Positions 39,709-48,214 of a DNA stretch of 64,000 nucleotides are shown piece after piece. How positions within the stretch are numbered: the first letter of the stretch is position 1; every line of letters begins with the position of its first letter. Source of the stretch: Deltaproteobacteria bacterium (lineage in GTDB: Bacteria; Myxococcota_A; UBA9160; UBA4427); NCBI GenBank assembly GCA_016713665.1, contig JADJOR010000002.1, positions 744,001-808,000 on the forward strand, given 5' to 3'. Under the pieces are notes generated by a model, which saw only the letters and a list, made by a program, of their open reading frames with translations, was not told the DNA's origin and made no database searches. The translations under genes were made by a program, and so were the position numbers.

Positions 39709-41910
39709 TCAGGCTTCCAGTCCGGTCGGGATCCCGAGCTCGGATTTTTCGACGGGCAGGACGATCTGGAAGCACGCACCGACGCCCGGGCGTCGCCTCG
39801 CCGGGACGAGCTCCATGCGGCCGCCGTGGTCTTCGATGATGCCGTGGGCGACGGAGAGACCGAGGCCCGTTCCGCCGCCCTTGAGCCGCGTCGTGAAGAA
39901 GGGATCGAAGATCCGGTCCCGGTCGTCGGTCGGGATGCCGGGGCCGTCGTCCTCGACGCAGATCTCGAGCTCGTGGCCGAGATTGCGGGCGGTGATCCAG
40001 ACCTTCGCGCCGGCGCTCTGGGCCTGGATTGCGTTCAGGATCAGGTTGACGAAGACCTGCTCGAGCTCGATCGGGCTCATCAGCACGCTCGCCGCGGCGA
40101 CGCCGCGATCGAGCTCGAGGGAGACCTCGGCCCCCTGCTCGCGCGCGTGGCGACGCGTGACGTCGACGGCCGTGCGGAGCACGCTGATCACGTCGCCGCT
40201 CCATTTTTCGGTCGACTCCGCGCGGGAGAACTGCAGGATGCCGCGGATGATCCGGCCGCAACGGATGGCCTGTGCCTTGATCTCTTCGAGCGCCGTGGCG
40301 GCGATCCGGTCGCGATCCGGGTCTCCGGCGGCGATCAGGGCGAAATCCGCCGCCGCGAGGATGGCACCGACGGGATTGTTGATCTGATGGGCGACACCGG
40401 CGGCGAGCGTGCCGACTGCGGCGAGCCGTTCCTGGGCGCGCAACGTCTGCTGGCTGGCCTCGAGCTCCCGGGTCCGTTCGGCGATGCGGGCCTCGAGTCG
40501 CTCCTGCTCGACCCGTCGACTCGCGTCGAGCTCCTTCTGGGCCGTGATGTCCGCATAGACGATCTGGCGCGCGGTGAGCCCTTCGGAGACCGCGTCGGAC
40601 CAGCGGATCTGGATCCAGCGCCGCGCACCGTCCGCGCGCCGGATCCGCAGCTCGAGCGGATCCATCGGGGCCAGCACGGGGGCGTTCAGCGCCTCGACGA
40701 CCCGATCCCGATCGTCGGGCTCGACCCAGTCGAGCATCTCGTTCACGTGTCGGCCGACGAAATGGTCGGTCGAGACCCCGAACAGGTCGGCCATGGCCTG
40801 ATTGGCGTAGACGACACGGAATTCGCGGACCACGATGAAGCCCTGGAGCGAGCGTTCGACCAGGTTCTGGTAGTTGGTCTTGGCCCGGGCGAGGGCCGTC
40901 ACGTCGTGGAGATGGACGACGACGCCGCGGACCGCCGGATGATCGAGGTGGTTCGTGATCGTGATCTCGAGACGGGGAGGCGGACTGCCGTCGGGCAACG
41001 GGCGCACCGTGGCCCGCAGCTCCACGCGCACCCGTTCGCCCGGTCGGGACAGCGCGCGGTTCCACATCGGGACGGTCTCCTCGAGACCCCGCTCGTCGGT
41101 CAGCGAGACGAGGGTCCGACCGACGGCGCTGCCGGGATCGAGGCCGATCAATCGCTCGACGGCCGGGCTCGCGAACTGGATGCGCCCGCGCGCGTCGAGG
41201 ACGAGAATGCCTTCGGAGGCGTGCTCGAGCAGCGTCCGGTAGCGATCCTCGCGCAGGGCGAGATCCGCGCGCGCCCGCTCGGCGAGCTCGAGGGCACTGC
41301 GATTCCAGAGCCGCTCGAAGAGGAAGCTCACGCCGAGCATCGCGATCAGGCAGATCAGCGCGATCGGATAGCGCTCCTCGTGCCGCAGCTCGCGGAATCC
41401 TTCGATGAGCGCCGGGACTTCGCGGTTCACGAGCAGCGCGCCCACGGCGATCACACCGACCGTCACGAGACCCCAGCTGATCACGGCCCGGCCGCCGCGC
41501 ATCAGCAGCGCGAGCATCGGAATCATCGGCAGCACCGGCAGGATCCCCGTCGCGCGTCCCCCCGACAGGACGATCACCGCGAGGGCGTAGACGGAGACCT
41601 GTCCGCAGACGAAGTGGCCGAGATGGCGGATCCCATCGCGTCGTCGCAGCAGGAACGGGAGCGCGACGCAGAAGAGGCCCGAGGCCATCATCGCGATCAG
41701 GACGTGGGCGGGCCAATGGAAGAGCTGCCAGGGGATGAAGGCGATGCCGGCGAGCCCGACGGCGATGCATCCGATCACGCCGATCCGCGTATAGGCGAGC
41801 TCGTTGGCGGACAGCCGACGGATGTCGTCCGAGAGGAAATAGGCATCCGCCGCGGCATAGACGCGCTGGAGGAGCGGAATGGGGACGGCTTCGCTTCGGC
41901 GGGTCGGCAT
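39709..41910 (-). CDS. Orphan membrane-bound PAS sensor histidine kinase
   Basis: 733 residues from ATG 41910. The N-terminal 190 residues contain about six hydrophobic segments (for example RIGVIGCIAVGLAGIAFIPW, PIALICLIAMLGVSFLF). Two PAS domains follow (REDRYRTLLEHASEGILVLD, NLVERSLQGFIVVREFRVVY), then a coiled linker (RRVEQERLEARIAERTRELEAS). The dimerisation domain has the phospho-acceptor His in AAGVAHQINNP, and the ATPase domain carries N (NLILNAIQAQ), G1 (VEDDGPGIP), F (DPFFTTR) and G2 (GGGTGLGLS) boxes. It senses an unknown signal and phosphorylates a response regulator, but none is encoded nearby. Confidence 0.92.
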   Translation of the reverse strand: MPTRRSEAVPIPLLQRVYAAADAYFLSDDIRRLSANELAYTRIGVIGCIAVGLAGIAFIPWQLFHWPAHVLIAMMASGLFCVALPFLLRRRDGIRHLGHFVCGQVSVYALAVIVLSGGRATGILPVLPMIPMLALLMRGGRAVISWGLVTVGVIAVGALLVNREVPALIEGFRELRHEERYPIALICLIAMLGVSFLFERLWNRSALELAERARADLALREDRYRTLLEHASEGILVLDARGRIQFASPAVERLIGLDPGSAVGRTLVSLTDERGLEETVPMWNRALSRPGERVRVELRATVRPLPDGSPPPRLEITITNHLDHPAVRGVVVHLHDVTALARAKTNYQNLVERSLQGFIVVREFRVVYANQAMADLFGVSTDHFVGRHVNEMLDWVEPDDRDRVVEALNAPVLAPMDPLELRIRRADGARRWIQIRWSDAVSEGLTARQIVYADITAQKELDASRRVEQERLEARIAERTRELEASQQTLRAQERLAAVGTLAAGVAHQINNPVGAILAAADFALIAAGDPDRDRIAATALEEIKAQAIRCGRIIRGILQFSRAESTEKWSGDVISVLRTAVDVTRRHAREQGAEVSLELDRGVAAASVLMSPIELEQVFVNLILNAIQAQSAGAKVWITARNLGHELEICVEDDGPGIPTDDRDRIFDPFFTTRLKGGGTGLGLSVAHGIIEDHGGRMELVPARRRPGVGACFQIVLPVEKSELGIPTGLEA

Positions 41911-41985
41911 GCTCGAACATACTATCGCGAATCGATCGGCCGATCCGGTCGCTCGAGTCGGCGGTTTCGAGGGCGGGGCTCGGGC

Positions 41986-42816
41986 TCAGCGATCGGGCAC
42001 GCGGGGGACGGCCGGCATGGCGGGCCGACTCCTCGACAGGAACGCCCCGGCATCGGCCAGCATGAATTGTCCGGTCACGCAGCGCGCCAGATCCGAAGCG
42101 AGGTAGAGCGCGAGGCGGCCGAGCTCGTCGGGCCCGGTCATGCGCCGCAGCGGAATCGATTCGAGGATCGCCGCCACGTGGCTCTCGGGGAAGGTCTTCT
42201 GGACCTGCTCGGTCAGCGTCGTCCCGGGCGCGATCGAGTTGACGCGAATTCCGTGCGGGCCGAGCTCGACGGCCATCGTCTGCGTCAGGTGGTTGATCGC
42301 GGCCTTCGCCGCGCCGTAGGGCGCGAGCCGGATCGCGGGGCGCGTGGTCTCGCCGGAGGTCACGTTCAGGATGACGCCGCCGCGCCCCTGCTCGACCATC
42401 GCCCGGGCCTCGGCGACGCAGCAGAGCGCCGTCGCGATCAGGTTCTGCTCGACGACTGCCCGGAAGTCGTCGCCCCGCCACTCGGTGAACGGCGTCGCCG
42501 GCATGCCGGCGTTCATGCCGACGTTGTTGACGGCGACGTCGAGCCCTCCGAGCTCGCGGCGGATGTGTGCCACCAGCTCGGCGACGGCCTGCTCGTCGCG
42601 GACGTTCGCGACGAAGGCCTTCGCCTCGTGGCCCGACGCCCGGAGCAGCGCGGCGGTCTCCTCCGCCTTCGCGCCGTCGATGTCGTTCACCGCGATGAGG
42701 CAGCCCGCCCGCGCGAGCCAGCCGGCGATGCCGCGGCCGATGCCGGCGCCGGAGCCGGTGACGAGGGCGACCCTGCCCCGGAGTCCGAGCTCGATGTCCT
42801 GGTCGCTTTGCGCCAT
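41986..42816 (-). CDS. Short-chain dehydrogenase/reductase (SDR)
   Basis: 276 residues from ATG 42816. Classical motifs are complete: TGSGAGIGRG, NDID after strand 2 (NAD-type), NNVGMNAG, Ser in NVTSGETT and Tyr-x3-Lys in YGAAKAAIN. RVNSIAPGTTLTEQVQ and CVTGQFMLADAGAFL finish the fold. It is similar to 3-oxoacyl-ACP or hydroxysteroid-type dehydrogenases. It lies downstream of the P450 gene on the same strand (33 bp), so it probably oxidises the alcohol made by that P450, a common pairing. Confidence 0.87.
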   Translation of the reverse strand: MAQSDQDIELGLRGRVALVTGSGAGIGRGIAGWLARAGCLIAVNDIDGAKAEETAALLRASGHEAKAFVANVRDEQAVAELVAHIRRELGGLDVAVNNVGMNAGMPATPFTEWRGDDFRAVVEQNLIATALCCVAEARAMVEQGRGGVILNVTSGETTRPAIRLAPYGAAKAAINHLTQTMAVELGPHGIRVNSIAPGTTLTEQVQKTFPESHVAAILESIPLRRMTGPDELGRLALYLASDLARCVTGQFMLADAGAFLSRSRPAMPAVPRVPDR

Positions 42817-42849
42817 CGAAATGCCTCTCGTGCGCGGCCGGCGCGATGC

Positions 42850-44118
42850 TCAGTGCCGCCGCTTGAACGCGTATCGCACCGGCAGCCGCTTGAAGCCGCC
42901 GGTCGTGCTCGATCGAAGCCGCTCCGGCGTGCCCGCCGCCTCGAAGCGCTCGAAGCGGGCCGTGAGCCTTCGCAACATCGCGCGCAGCTCGATGCGCGCG
43001 AGATGGGCGCCGACGCAGAAATGCTCGCCGATGCCGAAGGCGAGATGGGGGTTCGGCCTGCGGTCGAAGCGGAACGAGAAAGGGTCGGCGAAGACGCGCT
43101 CGTCGCGATTGGCCGAGGCGTAGAAGCAGGCGAGCAGATCGCCCTTGCGGATCTTCTGGCCATGGAGCTCGGTGTCGCGGGTCGCCGAGCGCGCCATCTG
43201 GACGACCGGCGTCGTCCAGCGCAGGCACTCCTCACCGGCTTCCTTCGCGAGACCCGGGTCGGCGGCGAGCTGGTCCCAGTGGCCGGGATGGTCGAGGAAG
43301 GCGTGGAGGCCTCCGCTGATCGCATTGCGGGTCGTCTCGTTGCCGGCCACGATCAGGAGCATGTAGTAGGACGCGAGGATGTGGGGCGGCAGCTTCTCGC
43401 CGTCGACGCGCGCCTTCGCGAGCAGCGTGACGAGATCGTCGCCATCGCCGCGTTCGCGTTCGCGGGCCAGGTCGCTGAAGTAGTCGTAGAGCGCCTTCGA
43501 GCTGCGCAGTCGCGTCTCGTGGGGCGTCTCGCCTGCCCGCTGGTACTCGGGCTCGCTCGGGGCGACGACGCCGTTGGTCCAGTCGAAGAGGACGGGCCAG
43601 TCGCGGCGCGGGACCTCGAGCAGCCACGCGATCACCGCCATCGGAAACGGCGTCGCCAGCCTTTCGACGAAATCACATTCGCCCCGGCTTCCCTCGGCCT
43701 CGAGCTCGTCGATCACCTCGTCGGCGAGCGGGTCGAGGGCCGCCTCGATGGGGAGCAGGGCGCGGGGCGTGAAGCGGTGGCTCACGAGCTCGCGGAAGCG
43801 GCGGTGCTTCGGCGGATCCATCTGGATGATGGTCTCGGGCTCGCGGGCGTCGCCGCCGCCGAAAGGCGCTTCGATGTTGATCTGGAACTGGGGGAGATTC
43901 GAGAAGCGCTCGGGATCGCGGCAGATCTCGACGATGTCGCGGTGCCGCGTGATCGCCCAGTAGGGAATCCGGGGATCGTCGACCCGGCAGACCGGCGCTT
44001 CGTCGCGCAGGCGCTTGAAGAGGGCGTCGGGATAGCCCTCGGCGGCGTAGCGGCGGGGATCGAGGAGCGTGCGGCCCGGATCGAGCTCCGCGGCGTCTGC
44101 GGGGCGAGGACGGTCCAT
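42850..44118 (-). CDS. Cytochrome P450 (bacterial class I type)
   Basis: 422 residues from ATG 44118. The I-helix motif AGNETTRN, the ExxR region (EECLRWTTP), and the haem-binding loop FGIGEHFCVGAHLAR identify a soluble P450. MDPPKHRRFRELVSHRFTP is also typical. It hydroxylates a hydrophobic substrate using electrons from a ferredoxin system, which is not in this window. Sequence style resembles the CYP125/CYP142/linalool-type P450s of steroid or terpenoid degraders, but no closer call is justified. It is followed by the SDR at 41986 and is divergent from an amidohydrolase and a second P450. Confidence 0.9.
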   Translation of the reverse strand: MDRPRPADAAELDPGRTLLDPRRYAAEGYPDALFKRLRDEAPVCRVDDPRIPYWAITRHRDIVEICRDPERFSNLPQFQINIEAPFGGGDAREPETIIQMDPPKHRRFRELVSHRFTPRALLPIEAALDPLADEVIDELEAEGSRGECDFVERLATPFPMAVIAWLLEVPRRDWPVLFDWTNGVVAPSEPEYQRAGETPHETRLRSSKALYDYFSDLARERERGDGDDLVTLLAKARVDGEKLPPHILASYYMLLIVAGNETTRNAISGGLHAFLDHPGHWDQLAADPGLAKEAGEECLRWTTPVVQMARSATRDTELHGQKIRKGDLLACFYASANRDERVFADPFSFRFDRRPNPHLAFGIGEHFCVGAHLARIELRAMLRRLTARFERFEAAGTPERLRSSTTGGFKRLPVRYAFKRRH

Positions 44119-44151
44119 CGGATTGTCTCCCAGGGGTCACCGCAGCATACC

Positions 44152-44172
44152 CGGGCGAGTGGACTTCGCCCG
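44152..44172. promoter_or_regulatory. Inverted repeat in the P450/amidohydrolase divergent region
   Basis: CGGGCGA and TCGCCCG are perfect 7-bp arms with a 7-nt spacer. They lie 34 bp before the P450 start, in a 183-bp region that also holds an AT-rich patch (about 44223-44246, including TAGAAT at 44241) unusual for this DNA. A repressor site controlling both directions is plausible; no regulator gene is adjacent. Confidence 0.4.
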
Positions 44173-44301
44173 CTCCGGATGAGGCCGGGCGACACGGTCG
44201 GGCGGGGCAGGGAGGCCGGGCGCTTTTTATTTTCCCCGCGTAGAATCCGGGCGGGCGGCGGCTCAGGTCCGCGCGCTCCGCGAACAGGGAGAACGAAGAC
44301 C

Positions 44302-45528
44302 ATGACCCAGTCCGTCACCCCCGCCGAGCACGAGCTGCCCGACATCATCTCCGTCGACGATCACGTCCTCGAGCCCCGCGACCTCTGGCAGCGCGAGCTG
44401 CCGCCGAGTCTGCGCGATCGCGGACCCAAGGTCTCGCGCGAACGCGTGAAGCTCGAGTTCAAGGGCGGGCATTATGGCTTCGAGCGCGGTGTCGCCGATG
44501 GCGACTGGTGCGACCTCTGGCTCTTCGACGACCTCGTCTGTCCGACGGGTCTGCTCCACGGCCCGGCCGGCATCCCGCGCAGCCAGCAGCGCAACGTCCC
44601 CGCCATCTACGAAGACTTCCGGCCCGGGACCTACGAGAAGCAGGCGCGGCTCGCCGACATGGCGCTCAACCACGTCTCCGCCGCGATCAACTACCCGAAC
44701 ATCTTCCCGCGCTTCGCGGGCCAGGGCTTCGCCGAGCGCAAGGACAAGGACCTCGCGATCGCCTGCCTGCGCATCTACAACGACTGGATGATCGACGAGT
44801 GGTGTGGCGGCGAGGCGAAGGGGAAGCTGATCCCGCTGACGCTGATCCCGCTCTGGGACACGGCGCTCGCGGCGGAGGAGGTCCGCCGCTGCGCCAAGAA
44901 GGGATCCTACGCGATCGCCTTCAGCGAGAATCCCTCGAAGCTCGGCTTCGCGAGCCTCTACTCGGGCCAATGGGACGTCCTCTGGCAGGCCTGCCAGGAG
45001 ACCGAGACGACGGTCTCGATGCACATCGGCTCCTCCTCCTCGATGCCGACGACGAGCCCCGACGCGCCGCTCGCGACCTCGATGTCGCTCTACGCCCATA
45101 ACGCCCAGGCCTCGCTCGCGGACTGGATCTTCTCGAAGACGCTGTCGCGCTTCCCGAAGCTCAAGATCGCCTATGCCGAGAGCCAGGCCGGCTGGATGCC
45201 CTTCCAGCTCGAGCGCATGGACAGCGTCTGGCGGGACGGGGTCGGCGGCGTCGAGATGCCGGTCGCGCCCTCGCAGCAGGTCAAGGGCCACGTCTGGAAC
45301 TGCATCTTCGACGATCTCCACGGGTTGAAGGCCCGCCACGAGTACTCGATCGAGTCGATCCTGTTCGAGACCGACTATCCGCACTCGGACGGGACCTTCC
45401 CGCATTCGCGCAAGATCGCCCACGAGCTCTTCTCCCAGGCGGACATGAACGCGGAGGAGTGTTACAAGGTCCTGCGCAGCAACGCGATCACCTGCTACGG
45501 CCTCGAGCGCTTCGGGATCACGAAGTAG
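44302..45528 (+). CDS. Amidohydrolase-2 family metal-dependent hydrolase
   Basis: 408 residues from ATG 44302. Opening IISVDDHVLEPRDLW carries the D-x-H metal motif. Conserved later parts are RLADMALNHVSAAINYPNIFPRFAGQGF, SMHIGSSSSMPTTSPDAP (central His), LPKLKIAYAESQAGWMPF-type SRFPKLKIAYAESQAGW and LFETDYPHSDGTFP. This is the large uncharacterised subgroup common in steroid- and terpene-degrading bacteria. The gene is flanked by two P450 genes and ends 2 bp before the P450 at 45531, so it probably acts on a hydroxylated or ring-cleaved product. Confidence 0.88.
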   Translation: MTQSVTPAEHELPDIISVDDHVLEPRDLWQRELPPSLRDRGPKVSRERVKLEFKGGHYGFERGVADGDWCDLWLFDDLVCPTGLLHGPAGIPRSQQRNVPAIYEDFRPGTYEKQARLADMALNHVSAAINYPNIFPRFAGQGFAERKDKDLAIACLRIYNDWMIDEWCGGEAKGKLIPLTLIPLWDTALAAEEVRRCAKKGSYAIAFSENPSKLGFASLYSGQWDVLWQACQETETTVSMHIGSSSSMPTTSPDAPLATSMSLYAHNAQASLADWIFSKTLSRFPKLKIAYAESQAGWMPFQLERMDSVWRDGVGGVEMPVAPSQQVKGHVWNCIFDDLHGLKARHEYSIESILFETDYPHSDGTFPHSRKIAHELFSQADMNAEECYKVLRSNAITCYGLERFGITK

Positions 45529-45530
45529 GC

Positions 45531-46787
45531 GTGGGGCAACGAGCGGGCGCGAGCGCGGGCGATCGGGGACCGGCCATCATCGATCTGGCGGATCCCGCCT
45601 ATTGGCAGGATCCGCATGCGGTGCTGCGCGCCGCGCGCGAGCGGGGCGACGTCGCGTGGACGGCGACCGGGGATACGATCGTGCTCCGCTACCACGAGGT
45701 CGATCGCCTGGCCCGGGATCCGCGCGTGATCAGCAACGCCGTCCCGATGCTCGAGCAGGTGGGCGTCGTGTCGGGACCGCTGCACGCGTGGTGGTCGCGC
45801 ATGCTGACCAATCGCAACGGCGTGTTCCACGACGACCTGCGCCGGCTCGTCTCCCGGGCCTTCACGCCGCGGTCGATCGAGGCCCTGCGTCCGCGGATCC
45901 GGCAGCGCGTTCGGGCGATGCTCCTCGCCGGCGCCGAGCGGGGCGAGCTCGACGTCGTCCGCGACCTCGCCGATCCGCTTCCGATCTGGATGATGTGCGA
46001 CCTGCTCGGGATCGAGGAAGCGGATCACGCGACCTACGCCGCCTGGTCGACGGATCTCGGCGACGCGCTGGCCTCGGTCATGACGCCCGAAAGACGAGGA
46101 CGGGCCGAGCGCGCCCTCGTCGGCTTCGACGAGCGGATCCGCGCGACCTTCGCCGAGCGACGCCGCCAGCCTCGGGAGGACCTGATCTCGCGGCTGCTCG
46201 CCGAGGCGAAGCAGGCCGGCCCCGAGTTCGACGACACCGAGCTCGTCACCCTCGTCATCAATCTCATCTTCGGGGGCCATGACACGTCGCGCAGCGTGCT
46301 CACCTCGGCCCTGGCCCTGCTTTCGGCCCATCCCGGCGAGCTCGAGAAGCTGCGCCGGTCCGTGGACGGTGGGGAGGCCGCCGAGACCTCCGCGGTGGCG
46401 GCCGCGGCGGAAGAGGTGCTCCGCGTCGAGCCGCCGGTCGCCGTCCTCGGGCGCGAGCCGACCGAGACGATCGAGTCGCGGGGGACGATGCTCGAGGCCG
46501 GGAAGATGTTCTTCCTGTCGACGCTCGCCGCGAACCGCGACCCCGAGGTCTTCGAGGACCCCGATCGATTCGACATCGGCCGCGAGTCGAAGCGATCGTT
46601 CAGCTTCGGCTGGGGCTCGCATTTCTGCCTCGGCGCGGCGCTCGCCCGGGCCGAGGTCCAGGAGACGCTGCGCGGTCTCGTCGGTGATACGAAGCGGATC
46701 GAGCGGATCGGGCCTGCCCCGAAGCAGGTCCCGTTCGTGTCGATCCGCCGCCTCGAGACGTTTTCGGTGCGGGTCGAGGCGCGCTGA
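45531..46787 (+). CDS. Cytochrome P450
   Basis: 418 residues from GTG 45531, directly after the amidohydrolase stop; no better start exists before the conserved IIDLADPAYWQDPHAVL. It has the short I-helix motif FGGHDTSRSV, an ExxR-type helix (AAEEVLRVEPPV), and the haem loop FGWGSHFCLGAALARAE. The N-terminal DDLRRLVSRAFTP segment is typical. It is a soluble P450 that shares a transcript with the amidohydrolase. It is clearly different in sequence from the P450 encoded at 42850, so two oxidation steps are likely. No ferredoxin is adjacent. Confidence 0.88.
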   Translation: MGQRAGASAGDRGPAIIDLADPAYWQDPHAVLRAARERGDVAWTATGDTIVLRYHEVDRLARDPRVISNAVPMLEQVGVVSGPLHAWWSRMLTNRNGVFHDDLRRLVSRAFTPRSIEALRPRIRQRVRAMLLAGAERGELDVVRDLADPLPIWMMCDLLGIEEADHATYAAWSTDLGDALASVMTPERRGRAERALVGFDERIRATFAERRRQPREDLISRLLAEAKQAGPEFDDTELVTLVINLIFGGHDTSRSVLTSALALLSAHPGELEKLRRSVDGGEAAETSAVAAAAEEVLRVEPPVAVLGREPTETIESRGTMLEAGKMFFLSTLAANRDPEVFEDPDRFDIGRESKRSFSFGWGSHFCLGAALARAEVQETLRGLVGDTKRIERIGPAPKQVPFVSIRRLETFSVRVEAR

Positions 46788-46836
46788 GGGCGATCGGCGC
46801 GCGCTCGTGCGCTTGGGGCAGGCAGATCGCCGCCGT

Positions 46837-48084
46837 TCAGCGCTCGAGCGACCTCGCGCTGGTCTCGAGCGCTTCGCGGTGGGCGTCGAAGACGGCCTTG
46901 GGCCCCCAGGCTTCGAAGCTGTAGACGTGCTCGTTCGTGCGCTTCAGGACGAGCAGGTAGCCGAGCGTCTGGCCCCCGACTTCCCGCGTCCCCGCGATCA
47001 TGGCGAGGTCGTCGCCGAGGGCGCGCTCGTCGCCGACCGCGACGGCGCGGGATCGGACCAGACTCTCGCGGGCGAGATCCTTCCAGAAGGCGAGGGCCCC
47101 CCGGTCGTGGTTCGACTGCCGGCGAACCTTCAGATGGAGTCCGTCGGCGCTGAGCGCCTCGACCCGGTCCGGGCTCGCGTAGTAGCGGATGAAGTCCTGC
47201 GGCGGCTCGAAGCGGAGCTTCGACTCGAGCAGCCGCGGGGCTCGGGTCGTCGGTTCGACCTGGCCCGCGACGAGGCCGTCTCCGAGGTCCTGGATCCAGA
47301 GGAAAGGGAGCGCGAGCACGGGCGCCGTCGTCGGCTGCGACGCCATCGCGGCGCTCCAGTCGACGTGGATCGAGCTCATCGCGATCTGGGAGCGCATGAA
47401 GCGGAGCTTGCCCTCGAGCTGCTCGATCGTCTCGGAGACGCGCGAGACCTCGGCCTCGATCTTGAGCGTGTCGCTGATCTTCCTGCTCACGGCCAGATGG
47501 GCGAGCAAGCGGTTGCGGGTCTTGCGGGCGTTCTCGAGGCGGATGTCGAGGTCGAGGATCGCCTCGGTGACGTCGGTGGCGGTGACCGAGCGGTCGACGA
47601 CCTCACCGAGGCCCGCGATCGCTTCGAGGGTCGCCTCGAAGCGGTCGGCCGGGACGCGGATCCGGATCGTGCGCGCGCTGCTCTCCTGGAGCCAGCCGCC
47701 GGCCTGCTCCGCGAGCTCCTGAACGGCCCGCCGCGCCTCCTCGACGGCGGCGACCACGATGCGCAGGTAGCCCGAGTAGATGACCTCGCGGCGAATCGAC
47801 GCGGCGCTGGATGGGTCGGCGACGGCCTCGCCGGCGATGGGCGAGGTCTGCGAAGCGAGGGGAGCGGCCTTCTCCGTCGGCGCGGCGGCCAATCGGGCCA
47901 TTCGGGGCGCGTGGTCGCTGGCGCCCCCCATGCCAGCGCCGGCGTCGTCGAACTCCGCGCCCGCGCCGTACGCGACCGCCGCGCGGCCTGACCGGGAGGC
48001 GCCCGCGGCGTTCGCGTCGGCGCCGGGCGTCGTCTTGCAGGCGACACCGAGGAGCAGCAGGGCGAGGACCAGAAGGACACGCAT
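46837..48084 (-). CDS. DUF4349-domain lipoprotein
   Basis: 415 residues from ATG 48084. A lipoprotein signal is clear: MRVLLVLALLLLGVAC with the lipid-bearing Cys at 16. After a low-complexity linker, residues 97-260 match DUF4349: REVIYSGYLRIVVAAVEEARRAVQELAEQAGGWLQESSART, RIRVPADRFEATLEAIAGLGEVVDRSVTATDVTEAILDL, then a coiled-coil (LAVSRKISDTLKIEAEVSRVSETIEQLEGKLRF). DUF4349 proteins are envelope proteins of unknown function. The C-terminal 150 residues are less conserved and usually contain a membrane helix, which is not evident here. It lies alone between convergent and same-strand neighbours. Confidence 0.8.
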   Translation of the reverse strand: MRVLLVLALLLLGVACKTTPGADANAAGASRSGRAAVAYGAGAEFDDAGAGMGGASDHAPRMARLAAAPTEKAAPLASQTSPIAGEAVADPSSAASIRREVIYSGYLRIVVAAVEEARRAVQELAEQAGGWLQESSARTIRIRVPADRFEATLEAIAGLGEVVDRSVTATDVTEAILDLDIRLENARKTRNRLLAHLAVSRKISDTLKIEAEVSRVSETIEQLEGKLRFMRSQIAMSSIHVDWSAAMASQPTTAPVLALPFLWIQDLGDGLVAGQVEPTTRAPRLLESKLRFEPPQDFIRYYASPDRVEALSADGLHLKVRRQSNHDRGALAFWKDLARESLVRSRAVAVGDERALGDDLAMIAGTREVGGQTLGYLLVLKRTNEHVYSFEAWGPKAVFDAHREALETSARSLER

Positions 48085-48214
48085 GGAGACCCTCGAGCGG
48101 GGGCGCGGGGCGCGGGATCGGAATCGGGCCGCCCGGCCTTCCGGACGTGCTCCCCCTGACCCCGAGGCTTCTCGATCGGTTCGCTCGGAGATGGCTTTTT
48201 TCGGGGCGAGAGCC

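Noticed and set aside
38684..43228. A 1514-codon minus-strand open frame overlapping the histidine kinase and SDR genes
   Set aside because: Shadow of the true genes in a neighbouring frame; no domain pattern and biased Arg/Pro composition.
38854..45528. A 2224-codon open frame on the plus strand through several minus-strand genes
   Set aside because: Only its 3' end (44302-45528) is a real gene. The rest is Arg/Gly/Asp-rich low-complexity sequence antisense to recognised genes (MBL, histidine kinase, SDR, P450), as expected in GC-rich DNA with few stop codons.
46789..46831. GGCGATC...GATCGCC inverted repeat between convergent genes as a terminator
   Set aside because: The 29-nt loop is too long and no U-tract follows on either strand.
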